Shown: positions 16,152 through 24,113, counted from the first letter of the stretch. The stretch: 42,140 nt of DNA from JACZQZ01 sp046756945 (GCA_046756945.1 JBHHXI010000003.1:1-42140), one strand, 5' to 3'. Numbers and translations: made by a program. Notes: generated from the sequence alone by a model not told the origin.

Positions 16152-17702
16152 ATGACATCGAAGGGCGCCATCGCCGCCGGACACCTGGAGACGGCGCGCG
16201 CCGCGGCGGCCATCCTGGCCGAAGGCGGAAACGCCTTCGATGCGGCCCTGGCCGGCATGTGCGCGGCGTGCGTGGCGGAGCCGGTGCTGACCTCCCTCGC
16301 CGGCGGCGGCTTCCTGCTCGCCCGCCGCGGCGGCGGCGACGCCGTCCTCTACGATTTTTTCGCCCAGACGCCGAAGGTCCGCAGAGCGGAGGCCGAGGTC
16401 GATTTCTTCCCCATTCTCGCCGACTTCGGCACCGCCCAGCAGGAATTCCACATCGGCATGGGGTCCATCGCCACGCCGGGCACGGTGAAGGGCCTGTTCC
16501 GGGTGCACCGGGACCTCGGCTCCATGCCCATGGCGCGCATCGTCGAGCCGGCGGCGGCCCTGGCCCGGGACGGGTTCCGGGTCGATCGCCTGCTCGCCTA
16601 CATTTTCCGGATCGTCGGCAAGATCTACGGCAGCAACGCCGCCTGCCGCGCCGTGTTCGGCAGCCGCGTGAACCCCGGCGAACTGATGGGCGAGGGAGAG
16701 GTGTTCACCCTGCCCGCCTTCGCCGACACCCTGGAAGCCCTGGCCCGCGACGGCGAGGACCTGTTCTACCGCGGCGATATCGCGCGCACGCTGATCGAAG
16801 ACTGCCGTACGTCCGGCGGCACCCTTAGCGGCGCCGATCTGGAGGGCTACGAGGTGGCGTTGCGGACGCCGCTGGAGCTGGCCCATGGGAGCGCCCGGCT
16901 GTTCACCAACCCGCCGCCGTCGACCGGCGGCATCCTCATCGCCTTTGCGCTGGAGCTGCTCAAGGACGCGGACCTGGCCGCCGCCGGTTTCGGGTCGGCG
17001 GCGCACCTGGAACGGCTGGCCCGGTCCATGGCGCTGACCAACAAGGCGCGGATCGAAAGCCGCCTGCACGAATCGGACGCGCCCGAGTCCCTGCTGGACC
17101 CCGCCTTCCTGGACGCCTACCGCCGCCAGATCCTGGGACGCCCGGCGGCGCGGCGCGGCACCACCCACATCAGCGTCATCGACGCCGAAGGAAACACCGC
17201 CAGCCTGTCGGTCTCCAACGGCGAAGGGTCGGGTTACCTGATCCCCGGCACCGGCATCATGGTCAACAACCTGCTCGGCGAAGACGATATCAACCCCCAC
17301 GGCTTCCACCGGTGGCCTGTCGACGAGCGCATGTGCTCCATGATGGCGCCGAGCGTGGTGGTGGAGGCGGACGGCGCCACGGCGGCCCTGGGCTCGGGCG
17401 GATCCAACCGCATCCGCACGGCCATCCTGCAGGTGGTCCTCAACCTGCTGGAGTTCGGCATGTCCATCGAGGACGCCGTGGCACGCCCGAGAATCCACTT
17501 CGAGAACGATCTGCTCAGCATCGAGGACGGCTTCGATGCGGACGAGCTCGCCGCGCTCGTGAAGATCTTCCCCGACAGCGAAGTGTGGGAGGAAAGAAAC
17601 CTTTTCTTCGGCGGTGTGCATTCGGTGCGCTTCGACGCCGGCGCCGGGCGGTTCGACGGCGCCGGGGACCCGCGCCGGGGCGGCGTCGCGCTGATCGTCT
17701 AG
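16152..17702 (+). CDS. Gamma-glutamyltransferase family protein
   Basis: An N-terminal nucleophile hydrolase that moves or removes gamma-glutamyl groups, as in glutathione breakdown. The 516-residue protein has the family start GAIAAGHLETARAAAAILAE and GGNAFDAALA, the substrate region TSLAGGGFLLAR, and the autoprocessing site RRGTTHISVID, where Thr337 would become the nucleophile of the small subunit after cleavage of the proenzyme. GSGGSNRIRTAI near 415 supplies the oxyanion region. The protein starts directly with the domain and has no signal peptide, so it is probably cytosolic, unlike the periplasmic E. coli enzyme. It is divergent from the ChaN/M1 pair (199-base shared promoter region) and precedes a methyltransferase gene by 17 bases. 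Confidence 0.87.
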   Translation: MTSKGAIAAGHLETARAAAAILAEGGNAFDAALAGMCAACVAEPVLTSLAGGGFLLARRGGGDAVLYDFFAQTPKVRRAEAEVDFFPILADFGTAQQEFHIGMGSIATPGTVKGLFRVHRDLGSMPMARIVEPAAALARDGFRVDRLLAYIFRIVGKIYGSNAACRAVFGSRVNPGELMGEGEVFTLPAFADTLEALARDGEDLFYRGDIARTLIEDCRTSGGTLSGADLEGYEVALRTPLELAHGSARLFTNPPPSTGGILIAFALELLKDADLAAAGFGSAAHLERLARSMALTNKARIESRLHESDAPESLLDPAFLDAYRRQILGRPAARRGTTHISVIDAEGNTASLSVSNGEGSGYLIPGTGIMVNNLLGEDDINPHGFHRWPVDERMCSMMAPSVVVEADGATAALGSGGSNRIRTAILQVVLNLLEFGMSIEDAVARPRIHFENDLLSIEDGFDADELAALVKIFPDSEVWEERNLFFGGVHSVRFDAGAGRFDGAGDPRRGGVALIV

Positions 17703-17719
17703 GAATGGAGGAACGTTCG

Positions 17720-18595
17720 GTGGCGCGGACGATGACGACACAGCCGACCGATCCGTCCCCGGGCGGAACGTCCGCCGGCCCCTGTCCGGTGTGCGATGCG
17801 CCGATGACCCGCCGCAAGGCGTGGCTGTACGCGTGCCCCGCGTGCCGCTTCCTCAAGGCCGACCTGCCGCCGGGGGGCGGGGCCGACGTGGAAGGGCTGG
17901 ATGCGCTCAGGCGGGAGAACTTCGAGGTCATCCTCGACCGGCTGGAACCGCTGGTCCGGGCGGACAAACCGCGTCTTCTCGATGTCGGCTGCGCGCGCGG
18001 GATGTTCCTCGACGCGGCGCGGCGCCGCGGGATCGCCGGCACGGGAATCGAACCGGACGCCGACGCGGCGGCGGCGGCGCGCCGGGCCGGCCACGACGTG
18101 CGCGCCGGCTTTTTCCCCGAGGCGGTGGAGCCCGGCGCGCGCGTCGACATCATCAGCTTCAACGACACCTTCGAGCACCTGCCCGATCCGTCGGCCGCCC
18201 TCGACGTCTGCGGCCGCCTGTTGGAGCCCGGCGGCATCCTGATCCTCAACCTGCCGAACGGCGGCGGCATTTTTTACCGGACCGCCGCCGTGCTCGACCG
18301 GCTCGGCCTGTCCTTCCCCCTCGAGCGGCTTTGGCAGGTGCACCTGAGCTCGCCCCACCTCAGCTATTTCAACCCGCAAAACCTGACCCGGATGGCCGAA
18401 CGCCACGGATTCGCCGAGGTCGGCCGGGGCCGTCTCAAGACCATCCGCATCAGCGGGCTGTGGGCGCGCATGCGGGCCGGTCCGTCCCCGCCGCTGCCGG
18501 TGGCGGGCGCCCTTTACCTGGGCGTGGTGGTGCTCGCGCCGCTGCTCCGTCTGCTGCCCCGCGACATCATCCTGCACTTCTATCGAAAACGGTGA
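17720..18595 (+). CDS. Zinc-ribbon class I SAM methyltransferase
   Basis: A 291-residue methyltransferase. I chose the GTG at 17720 because GGAGGA at 17707-17712 lies at ideal spacing; ATG 17705 and ATG 17732 are alternatives. An N-terminal zinc ribbon has Cys22, Cys25, Cys39 and Cys42 (CPVC and CPAC). The Rossmann core has motif I LLDVGCARG at about 84-92, the acidic GIEPDAD, and FNDTFEHLPDP after strand 4. The C-terminus includes a hydrophobic stretch (LYLGVVVLAPLLRLLP) that may associate with the membrane. Such zinc-ribbon methyltransferases commonly occur in surface-glycan or lipid-linked sugar loci, and this one sits next to a GT-C glycosyltransferase. The substrate is not known. Confidence 0.8.
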   Translation: MARTMTTQPTDPSPGGTSAGPCPVCDAPMTRRKAWLYACPACRFLKADLPPGGGADVEGLDALRRENFEVILDRLEPLVRADKPRLLDVGCARGMFLDAARRRGIAGTGIEPDADAAAAARRAGHDVRAGFFPEAVEPGARVDIISFNDTFEHLPDPSAALDVCGRLLEPGGILILNLPNGGGIFYRTAAVLDRLGLSFPLERLWQVHLSSPHLSYFNPQNLTRMAERHGFAEVGRGRLKTIRISGLWARMRAGPSPPLPVAGALYLGVVVLAPLLRLLPRDIILHFYRKR

Positions 18596-18605
18596 GGGAT
18601 GGGTG

Positions 18606-20525
18606 TCAGTCCGGCAGGTCGGGGCTGTGGGGGTCGTCGTAGCCTTCGTACGGCCAGGATCGCACCAGCTCCCACCCCCCGTCGACGCGGCGCAGGAGGT
18701 GGGAGGCGCGCGGCGCCAGATCGACGCCCAGGTCCCGCTGCACCTCCGCCAGGGGCTGATGCACCCAGACGTGGCTGACCCGGCTCCGCGCCAGGCGGTC
18801 GCGCAACTCCCCGGGTGATTTAAGCGGGGCAAAAAGGTTGATCATCGGGCCCGCGGTCAGGCCGCGCCCGGCGCCGGTGCCGCTGGTCAGTTCGAAGTTG
18901 ATCACCGTGCCCGTGAAGCCGTTGCCGCGCGGATCGACCACCGCCAGACGCGCACCCTCGGGCAGGCTCCGTCCCAGGTCCTGGCCGACCAGACGCATGT
19001 GATCCTTCTGCGGCCGCGCGTCGATGCGCAGTTTATCGGGGAACGCCAGCGGCAGAGCGACCACCAGGGCGACCCCGAAAGCAGGAAGCAGGCGGGCGAT
19101 CCCCTTCCCGTCGGCCAGGCGCGGAGAGACGTAGCGCCGCCACAGATGGGCCAGTCCGAAGGCGGCCGCCGTGCACCCGAGGATGCCGAGCTGGGTGTTG
19201 TAGCGCCAGTAAGACCCGATGTTCCGCCCACTGTTCTCTCCGAAGATGGTGATATATGCGAACCACAGGAAAAGATTGAAGCCGATGAACACGGCGCCGG
19301 CCATGACGGCCATGCGGTCGAAGCTTCCGCGGATGCGCCACAGGCCGCGCACGGCGAACACGCTGAGCACCGCCATCATCCCGAAATAGGCGCCTTTCCT
19401 GCCCGCCGCCTCGATCATGCGTCCCAGGATCTCGAAGACATAGGGGAACAGCCACCGCTCCAGGGGAAGCACGGAAAGCTCGCCGCCCGGCATATGGCGC
19501 GTCACGTGGTAGCGCCACGATACGTAGACCACGGCGGCGGGCACCAGGAGCACCGGGACCACGCGCGCGAAGTCGCGGACACGGATTTTCGGGTCCCGCA
19601 GCACGACCAGGATCATCCCGCCCAGGAGCAGGACGAGCAGGACCAGGTTGGACTGCTTGAGGCTGACCAGGAGCGCGGCGACCAGGGCAAACTGCCAGGC
19701 CAGGGCCCGGGTGTCGGCGCGTTCGCCCCCTTCGGCCAGGGCCTCCAGCATCATCCAGCCGAGAACCCCGGCGGTGGCCAGGGTGACGGCGGTGGCGCTG
19801 TCGGCGTAGGCGGTGAATATCAGCTTCTGGACAAAGGTCGTGCTGAACAACGTGACGCCGAGAATCCCCAGCGCCGCCGCGCCCCAGGTCCGCCGCCAGG
19901 CGGCGGGGGCCTCGAGCCCCTGTTGCACCACGCGCAGGAAAACCGGGGCGAAGAGCAGCAGCAGCAGCACGTTGAACAGCGCCCCCGCGTTCTCGACGAA
20001 TGCGCCGGCCAGCTTCGACGCCAGGAAATTTGTCAGCGGCAGGGCGTAGGGATAGCCGGGCAACACCGACGGACTGGCCGGCAGGCCGAGGCGGGGGAAG
20101 GCATCGAAGGTGAGGATGTAGTGGGCGTTGGGCAGCCACTGGGAGAACTCGTCCCACTGGGAGGCGCGCATGGCCGTCACCAGGACCAGCAGCGGCAGGG
20201 CAAGGACCAGGACCCGCCACAGGGTCCCCGCGGCGGCCGGCTCAAGGCCGTGCCGCCAATCGCGGCGCCATGACGCGACGGCGCACGGAACCGCCACCGC
20301 CCACACGCCGTAGGCGAGCCATGTAAAGGGGACCGGCCCGACGACCCCGAACACCTTGAACACGCCCGTGACCACGCCCCAGCCGACGACCACGTCGGCG
20401 GCCGCGAACCGGCGCCGGCCGCCGACGAACGCGCCCAGGCCCGAGAACAGGACCGCTACCGCGAGGACGGCGAGCAGGCCCACGATCTGCTGGGCGTTGG
20501 GCGTGAAGTACTGGAAAGGGCTCAC
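18606..20525 (-). CDS. Polytopic GT-C type glycosyltransferase
   Basis: A 639-residue integral membrane protein with about 11-13 predicted transmembrane helices and a soluble C-terminal domain from about 510. The first extracytoplasmic loop carries RASQWDEFSQW, an acidic Asp-Glu pair of the kind used by GT-C enzymes such as ArnT-like and protein O-mannosyltransferase families. Such enzymes use polyprenyl-phosphate sugars and act on the periplasmic face. A DPM-like GT2 that could make the donor is encoded 1.2 kb away. ATG 20525 (MSPFQYFTPNAQQI) is the only good start. It converges with the zinc-ribbon methyltransferase (10 bases between stops). The acceptor cannot be inferred. Confidence 0.72.
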   Translation of the reverse strand: MSPFQYFTPNAQQIVGLLAVLAVAVLFSGLGAFVGGRRRFAAADVVVGWGVVTGVFKVFGVVGPVPFTWLAYGVWAVAVPCAVASWRRDWRHGLEPAAAGTLWRVLVLALPLLVLVTAMRASQWDEFSQWLPNAHYILTFDAFPRLGLPASPSVLPGYPYALPLTNFLASKLAGAFVENAGALFNVLLLLLFAPVFLRVVQQGLEAPAAWRRTWGAAALGILGVTLFSTTFVQKLIFTAYADSATAVTLATAGVLGWMMLEALAEGGERADTRALAWQFALVAALLVSLKQSNLVLLVLLLGGMILVVLRDPKIRVRDFARVVPVLLVPAAVVYVSWRYHVTRHMPGGELSVLPLERWLFPYVFEILGRMIEAAGRKGAYFGMMAVLSVFAVRGLWRIRGSFDRMAVMAGAVFIGFNLFLWFAYITIFGENSGRNIGSYWRYNTQLGILGCTAAAFGLAHLWRRYVSPRLADGKGIARLLPAFGVALVVALPLAFPDKLRIDARPQKDHMRLVGQDLGRSLPEGARLAVVDPRGNGFTGTVINFELTSGTGAGRGLTAGPMINLFAPLKSPGELRDRLARSRVSHVWVHQPLAEVQRDLGVDLAPRASHLLRRVDGGWELVRSWPYEGYDDPHSPDLPD

Positions 20526-20763
20526 CGGTGTGTCCGGTCCCGCCTAGAGCCGGCGGCGCGGCCGACGGCGGGCGTGGCCGGTTCCCGGCACATCGCGGCC
20601 GTTGTAAAATTCACCGATTGAGACGACACTGTATACACGTTCCGGTCCACTGATTGCCTTCACCAGCCATGGAGCGGCGGCATAATTGCGCGGTATTTTG
20701 TTCTGTCGCAAGGCCCTAAATTGCCGCCGGCGCCGCCTACCCCATTACGCACGCTGAGCATCG

Positions 20764-21804
20764 ATGCCCGACGCGGAAGTCACGACCGATCCCCCCATTT
20801 GCCCCTTCGCGGCCTGCGATGCCGCCGGCAACCGCGACGTCGTCGGTCGCGGCCGGGATTTCCTGTACGGCACGACCGCCGAGGAGACCGACATCGTCCG
20901 CTGCCCGACGTGCGGCATCTGGCATCTCGCGGCGGTGCCGGACGAACGCTCCATGGCCATCATCTACCCGGCGAACTACTACGCCTTCAGCGATGCGACG
21001 GCGGAACCGCCGCTCGTCAAGCTGGTCAGGGACCGGCTGGAGAGGACGAAGATCCGCCGCTACCGCCGGCACCTGCCGGAGAGGCCGATCCGGGTCCTCG
21101 ATATCGGATGCGGTGACGGGCGCCTTCTCGACCTTTTCCGCCGACACGCGCCGGAGGACTGGGAACTCTCGGGAATCGAAATCTCCGGGGCGGCGGCCGA
21201 GGCGGCGCGGGCCAAGGGCTTCGAGGTCCTGTGCGGAGACTTCATGGCCGCCGATACCAGCGCCTGGGAGGGGCGCTTCGACCTCGTTCTCATGCATCAG
21301 GTTATCGAGCACGTGCGGGAATCCCGTCGCGCCGTACGGAAGGTGAGGACCCTGATGGCAGGGGGCGGCATCTTCTCCGTCGAAACGCCGAACACCGATG
21401 CCTGGGACGCCCGCCTCTTTCGGCGCCGCTATTGGGGGGGCTACCATCTGCCGCGCCACTTCTACCTGTTCACCAGGGAGAGCCTTGCCCGGCTGCTCAG
21501 CGAAAACGGCTTCGACGTGATTGCCAGCCAACCGATGCTGAGCCCCGTTTTGTGGATCCACTCGATCCATAACGCGTTCGCCGATCACGCGGCGCTGAAG
21601 GGCGTCGCCAGGTGGTTTAACCAGCACAACGTTCCGCTGCTCGGCCTGTTCACGGCCCTCGACGGGCTTCTCATCCTGGTCACGGGAAAAAGCTCCAACC
21701 AGCGGATGCTGGCCCGCAGGACGGACCGAGGCGGCGATGTCCGGGCCGTCGGTGCGGCCGGTCAGGGCTCGCGGAATTCGTCGACGGAAGACAGGGCCAG
21801 GTAG
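20764..21804 (+). CDS. Zinc-ribbon class I SAM methyltransferase
   Basis: A second methyltransferase, 346 residues. The N-terminus has a split cysteine set (Cys13, Cys18, Cys47, Cys50, the last two in RCPTCG) and IYPANYYAF, features seen in sugar or lipid-linked methyltransferases. The SAM core has VLDIGCGDGRLLDLF near 108-122, GIEISGAAAEAA and LMHQVIEHVRES. GGYHLPRHFYLFTRESLARLL is a typical late motif of this subfamily. The C-terminal about 100 residues include hydrophobic patches. Its last 43 bases overlap, on the opposite strand, the 3' end of the GT2 gene. It is divergent from the GT-C gene across a 238-base gap. Confidence 0.82.
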   Translation: MPDAEVTTDPPICPFAACDAAGNRDVVGRGRDFLYGTTAEETDIVRCPTCGIWHLAAVPDERSMAIIYPANYYAFSDATAEPPLVKLVRDRLERTKIRRYRRHLPERPIRVLDIGCGDGRLLDLFRRHAPEDWELSGIEISGAAAEAARAKGFEVLCGDFMAADTSAWEGRFDLVLMHQVIEHVRESRRAVRKVRTLMAGGGIFSVETPNTDAWDARLFRRRYWGGYHLPRHFYLFTRESLARLLSENGFDVIASQPMLSPVLWIHSIHNAFADHAALKGVARWFNQHNVPLLGLFTALDGLLILVTGKSSNQRMLARRTDRGGDVRAVGAAGQGSRNSSTEDRAR

Positions 21805-22712
21805 CGCAGCAGCTTTTCTTCGCGCCGTCCCCGGCTGACGCTGTCCAGGATCAGGCCGCAGGCGAGGCAGAGGAACGCGATCAGCATCATCCCCGTGGTC
21901 AGGATCGCGGTCGGGAATCGTGGCACCAGGCCGGTCTCGAGATAGGTCACGAACAGGGGCGCGGCCAGCACCGCCGAAAGCGCCGCCAGCACGGCGAACA
22001 GGAAGGAAAAGAATTTGATCGGCCTGGTTTCCTTGAGCAGCACGAGAATGACCTTGAGGATCCGCAAGCCGTCGCGCACGCTCCTCAGCTTGCTCGCCGA
22101 TCCGGCGGCGCGCGTTCCGTAGGGCGTCGCCATCTCGCCCACCGGCAGGCCCAGATCCAGACAATGGACGGTCAGCTCGGTCTCGATCTCGAAACCGGCG
22201 GCCAGGGTCGGGAAGGACTTGACGAAGCGGCGCGAGAACACCCGGTATCCCGAAAAGATGTCGGTGAACCGGCGGCCGAACAACATGGCCACGTACCTGG
22301 TGAACAGCCTGTTGCCGAATCGGCGGGCCCCCGGGAAGGGATCGCCGCTTTCCCGCGCGCCCGCGTCCATGCGGGTCCCCACCACCATGTCCAGGTTGCG
22401 GTCGACGAGCAGCGCGATCATCTTCGGCGCGCTGTCGGCGTCGTAGGTGCCGTCGCCGTCGGCGAGGACGTAGATATCGGCCTCGATATCGGCGAACATG
22501 CGGCGCACCACATACCCCTTGCCGCGCCGTTGTTCGTGGCGGACAAGGGCGCCGGCGGCGGCGGCCTCTTCGCCCGTGCGGTCGCTGGAGGCGTTGTCGT
22601 AGACATAGACCGTCGCTTCGGGAAGCACCGCGCGGAACCGCGAAACCACCGATCGGATGGCGGCTTCCTCGTTGTAGCAGGGGAGCAGGACGGCAACTTT
22701 CGGCTCTGGCAT
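21762..22712 (-). CDS. Polyprenyl-phosphate glycosyltransferase-like GT2 with two C-terminal helices
   Basis: A 316-residue family 2 glycosyltransferase of the dolichol/undecaprenyl-phosphate type (DPMS/GtrB-like). Visible motifs are VLLPCYNEEAAI (8-19), VYDNASSDRTGE for nucleotide binding, LADGDGTYDAD around 83-93 for the metal, and a GYRVFSRRFVKSFP block typical of DPMS. Two C-terminal transmembrane helices span about 226-250 and 265-290, followed by a basic cytosolic tail ending LSSVDEFREP. It likely loads a sugar on the lipid carrier on the cytosolic face; the GT-C protein nearby could use that donor. The 3' end overlaps the convergent methyltransferase. It is divergent from the CRP-like regulator. 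Confidence 0.83.
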   Translation of the reverse strand: MPEPKVAVLLPCYNEEAAIRSVVSRFRAVLPEATVYVYDNASSDRTGEEAAAAGALVRHEQRRGKGYVVRRMFADIEADIYVLADGDGTYDADSAPKMIALLVDRNLDMVVGTRMDAGARESGDPFPGARRFGNRLFTRYVAMLFGRRFTDIFSGYRVFSRRFVKSFPTLAAGFEIETELTVHCLDLGLPVGEMATPYGTRAAGSASKLRSVRDGLRILKVILVLLKETRPIKFFSFLFAVLAALSAVLAAPLFVTYLETGLVPRFPTAILTTGMMLIAFLCLACGLILDSVSRGRREEKLLRYLALSSVDEFREP

Positions 22713-22882
22713 TGTCTGGTCTTCTACCCCCCCCGGGCACCATAAAGGGCGCCATTCGGCGGTGCAAGGTTGGCCCGGGAACGGCGGAAAAGGTCGGAAT
22801 TCCAGCCTTTCCGCCGCCCCTCGCCATAGGTCCCTTATGCCTGTACCATGCGTCCGGTCGCCACGGTTGGGAGAACGACGGC

Positions 22883-23581
22883 GTGCCGGATTCCGGTTCA
22901 GACACCCTGGCGGGGATCGATCTGCTGGCTGGCCTGACGCCCGAGCAATTGAGCGGGTTCGAGCGGCTGTGCCGGTGGAAGCGCTATCCCGCCCGGGAAC
23001 AGATCATCGACCGCCAGAGCGAGACCAGCGACGTTTTCTTCATCGTCAGCGGTCGCGTGCGCGTGGTCAATTACTCGGTATCGGGGCAGGAGATCACCTT
23101 CAACGACATGGCCGAAGGCAGCCACTTCGGCGAGCTGGCCGCCCTCGACGGCCAGCCCCGTTCGGCGAGCGTCATGGCGCTGAGCGACAGCCTGATCGCG
23201 TCCATGCCGCCGGAGCATTTTCTGGGGATGCTGGAAAAGTATCCGTCCGTGGCCCGGAAGGTCATGGTGCATCTGGCCCAGGTGGTGCGCGTCACCACCG
23301 ACCGCGTCATGGACCTGAGCACGGTGGGGGCGACCAACAGGGTGCATGCCGATCTCCTGCGCCTGGCGCAGAATTTCGCCGGCGCCGGCAACGAGGTGGC
23401 CATTCATCCCATCCCCGTGCACGGTGACATCGCCAGCCGCGTCAGCACCACCCGCGAAACCGTCGCCCGGGTCATGAACGACCTGGCCCGCCAGGGCATC
23501 GTCGAGCGCAGGAAAGACACCCTCGTCATCCGCAACATGAAGCGCCTGCAGGACATGGTCGAGGAAGTGCGCGGCGGGTAG
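22883..23581 (+). CDS. CRP-like cAMP-type transcription regulator
   Basis: A 232-residue Crp/Fnr-family regulator. I chose GTG 22883 because GGGAG lies 9 bases upstream and no ATG precedes the domain. The cyclic-nucleotide domain (about 12-130) holds FGELAALDGQPRSASV (82-97), with the Glu84, Arg93 and Ser94 positions that contact cAMP in E. coli CRP; no FNR-type cysteine cluster is present. The winged helix near the C-terminus has recognition helix STTRETVARVMNDL (188-201). Its Arg191-Glu192-Arg196 triad equals Arg180-Glu181-Arg185 of CRP, which reads TGTGA. A perfect CRP-type site lies 66 bases past its stop. It likely acts as a cAMP-responsive activator, and the target module may be the adjacent small gene. 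Confidence 0.88.
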   Translation: MPDSGSDTLAGIDLLAGLTPEQLSGFERLCRWKRYPAREQIIDRQSETSDVFFIVSGRVRVVNYSVSGQEITFNDMAEGSHFGELAALDGQPRSASVMALSDSLIASMPPEHFLGMLEKYPSVARKVMVHLAQVVRVTTDRVMDLSTVGATNRVHADLLRLAQNFAGAGNEVAIHPIPVHGDIASRVSTTRETVARVMNDLARQGIVERRKDTLVIRNMKRLQDMVEEVRGG

Positions 23582-23644
23582 GCGACGCGGTCCCGTCTGC
23601 GCCGCGCCCCGGCGGCGGAATTTCCCGTTCAATTAAATGCCCGT

Positions 23645-23664
23645 CCTGTGACGACGGTCACAGG
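23645..23664. promoter_or_regulatory. CRP-type operator (TGTGA-N6-TCACA)
   Basis: A perfect inverted repeat with 8-base arms CCTGTGAC (23645-23652) and GTCACAGG (23657-23664). The core is TGTGA-N6-TCACA (23647-23662), the canonical E. coli CRP half-site pair. If the centre (23654.5) lies at -41.5, as in class II CRP promoters, the -10 would fall at 23684-23689, where CATTCT is found, and transcription would begin near 23696. The adjacent regulator has the matching CRP-type recognition triad. Confidence 0.65.
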
Positions 23665-23703
23665 AGGCGGAAGCGAACCGTGACATTCTTCGCCTGGGAA
23701 CAA

Positions 23704-23727
23704 CCGGTCGAACAACGGTTCGGCCGG
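23704..23727 (+). other. Leader hairpin of small secreted-peptide transcript
   Basis: CCGG-T-CGAAC and GTTCG-G-CCGG form a 10-bp stem with a 4-base loop AACG and one T:G wobble. It ends 6 bases before the GGAGAGG ribosome site of the small peptide gene. It could stabilise the message or gate translation. Confidence 0.45.
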
Positions 23728-23748
23728 GGGATTGGAGAGGAAACCGTG

Positions 23749-23892
23749 ATGACGACCTGGAAGGCCTTTGTGGTCGCGTTGCTCCTGGTTCTGGCTTCGG
23801 CGGCAGGCGCGTTGCCGATGGAATTCTGGGGTGCCCCGGTCCTCGAGGGCGTTTCCACCGTCTCGAGTGAAACCGCCAATCCCGTAATGTGA
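23749..23892 (+). CDS. Small secreted peptide, 47 residues
   Basis: A very short gene with strong coding support. It has a good ribosome site GGAGAGGAAA, an ATG at 23749 (GTG 23746 also possible) and a classical signal peptide of about 22 residues (MTTWKAFVVALLLVLASAAG, likely cut after AGA). The mature part is about 25 residues, LPMEFWGAP then VLEGVSTVSSETANPVM, with no cysteines. It is preceded by a CRP-type operator and a leader hairpin and followed 30 bases later by a strong intrinsic terminator, so it forms its own transcription unit. Its function is unknown. It could be a secreted or membrane signal, a lure for a sensor, or a dual-function regulatory RNA. Confidence 0.6.
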   Translation: MTTWKAFVVALLLVLASAAGALPMEFWGAPVLEGVSTVSSETANPVM

Positions 23893-23921
23893 ACCTCCCA
23901 ACCCCTTACGACCCAGACTAC

Positions 23922-23946
23922 GGCCGCCCTTGTGGCGGCCTTTTTT
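23922..23946 (+). terminator. Intrinsic terminator after small secreted-peptide gene
   Basis: GGCCGCC (23922-23928), a 5-base loop CTTGT, GGCGGCC (23934-23940) and a run of six T (23941-23946) make a textbook Rho-independent terminator 30 bases past the small gene's stop. It also isolates divK from upstream transcription. Confidence 0.88.
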
Positions 23947-23966
23947 CTTTCCGCCGGGCGCCCGGT

Positions 23967-23995
23967 TTGACTCGGCTAATCCGATCCTCCATCAT
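23967..23995 (+). promoter_or_regulatory. Candidate divK promoter with GANTC site at -35
   Basis: TTGACT (23967-23972), a 17-base spacer and CATCAT (23990-23995) match the sigma-70 hexamers 5 of 6 and 4 of 6. The -35 includes GACTC (23969-23973), a GANTC sequence methylated by CcrM in alphaproteobacteria and read by GcrA in Caulobacter. The start point would be near 24002, giving a leader of about 110 bases before divK. The methylation link is inference. Confidence 0.5.
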
Positions 23996-24113
23996 TTCCC
24001 GACGGTGATGGCGCGCCCTTTTTGCTCCGGTCCCCCGGCACCGTGTTCACCCCGGCGACGACGGCGATCCCGGCGGGATTGCGCAACGAAGGGCCTGAAA
24101 ACCGGCAGACACC

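Noticed and set aside
22883..23581. FNR-type oxygen regulator
   Set aside because: It lacks the N-terminal cysteine cluster, and its recognition helix is of CRP type (Arg-Glu-Arg).
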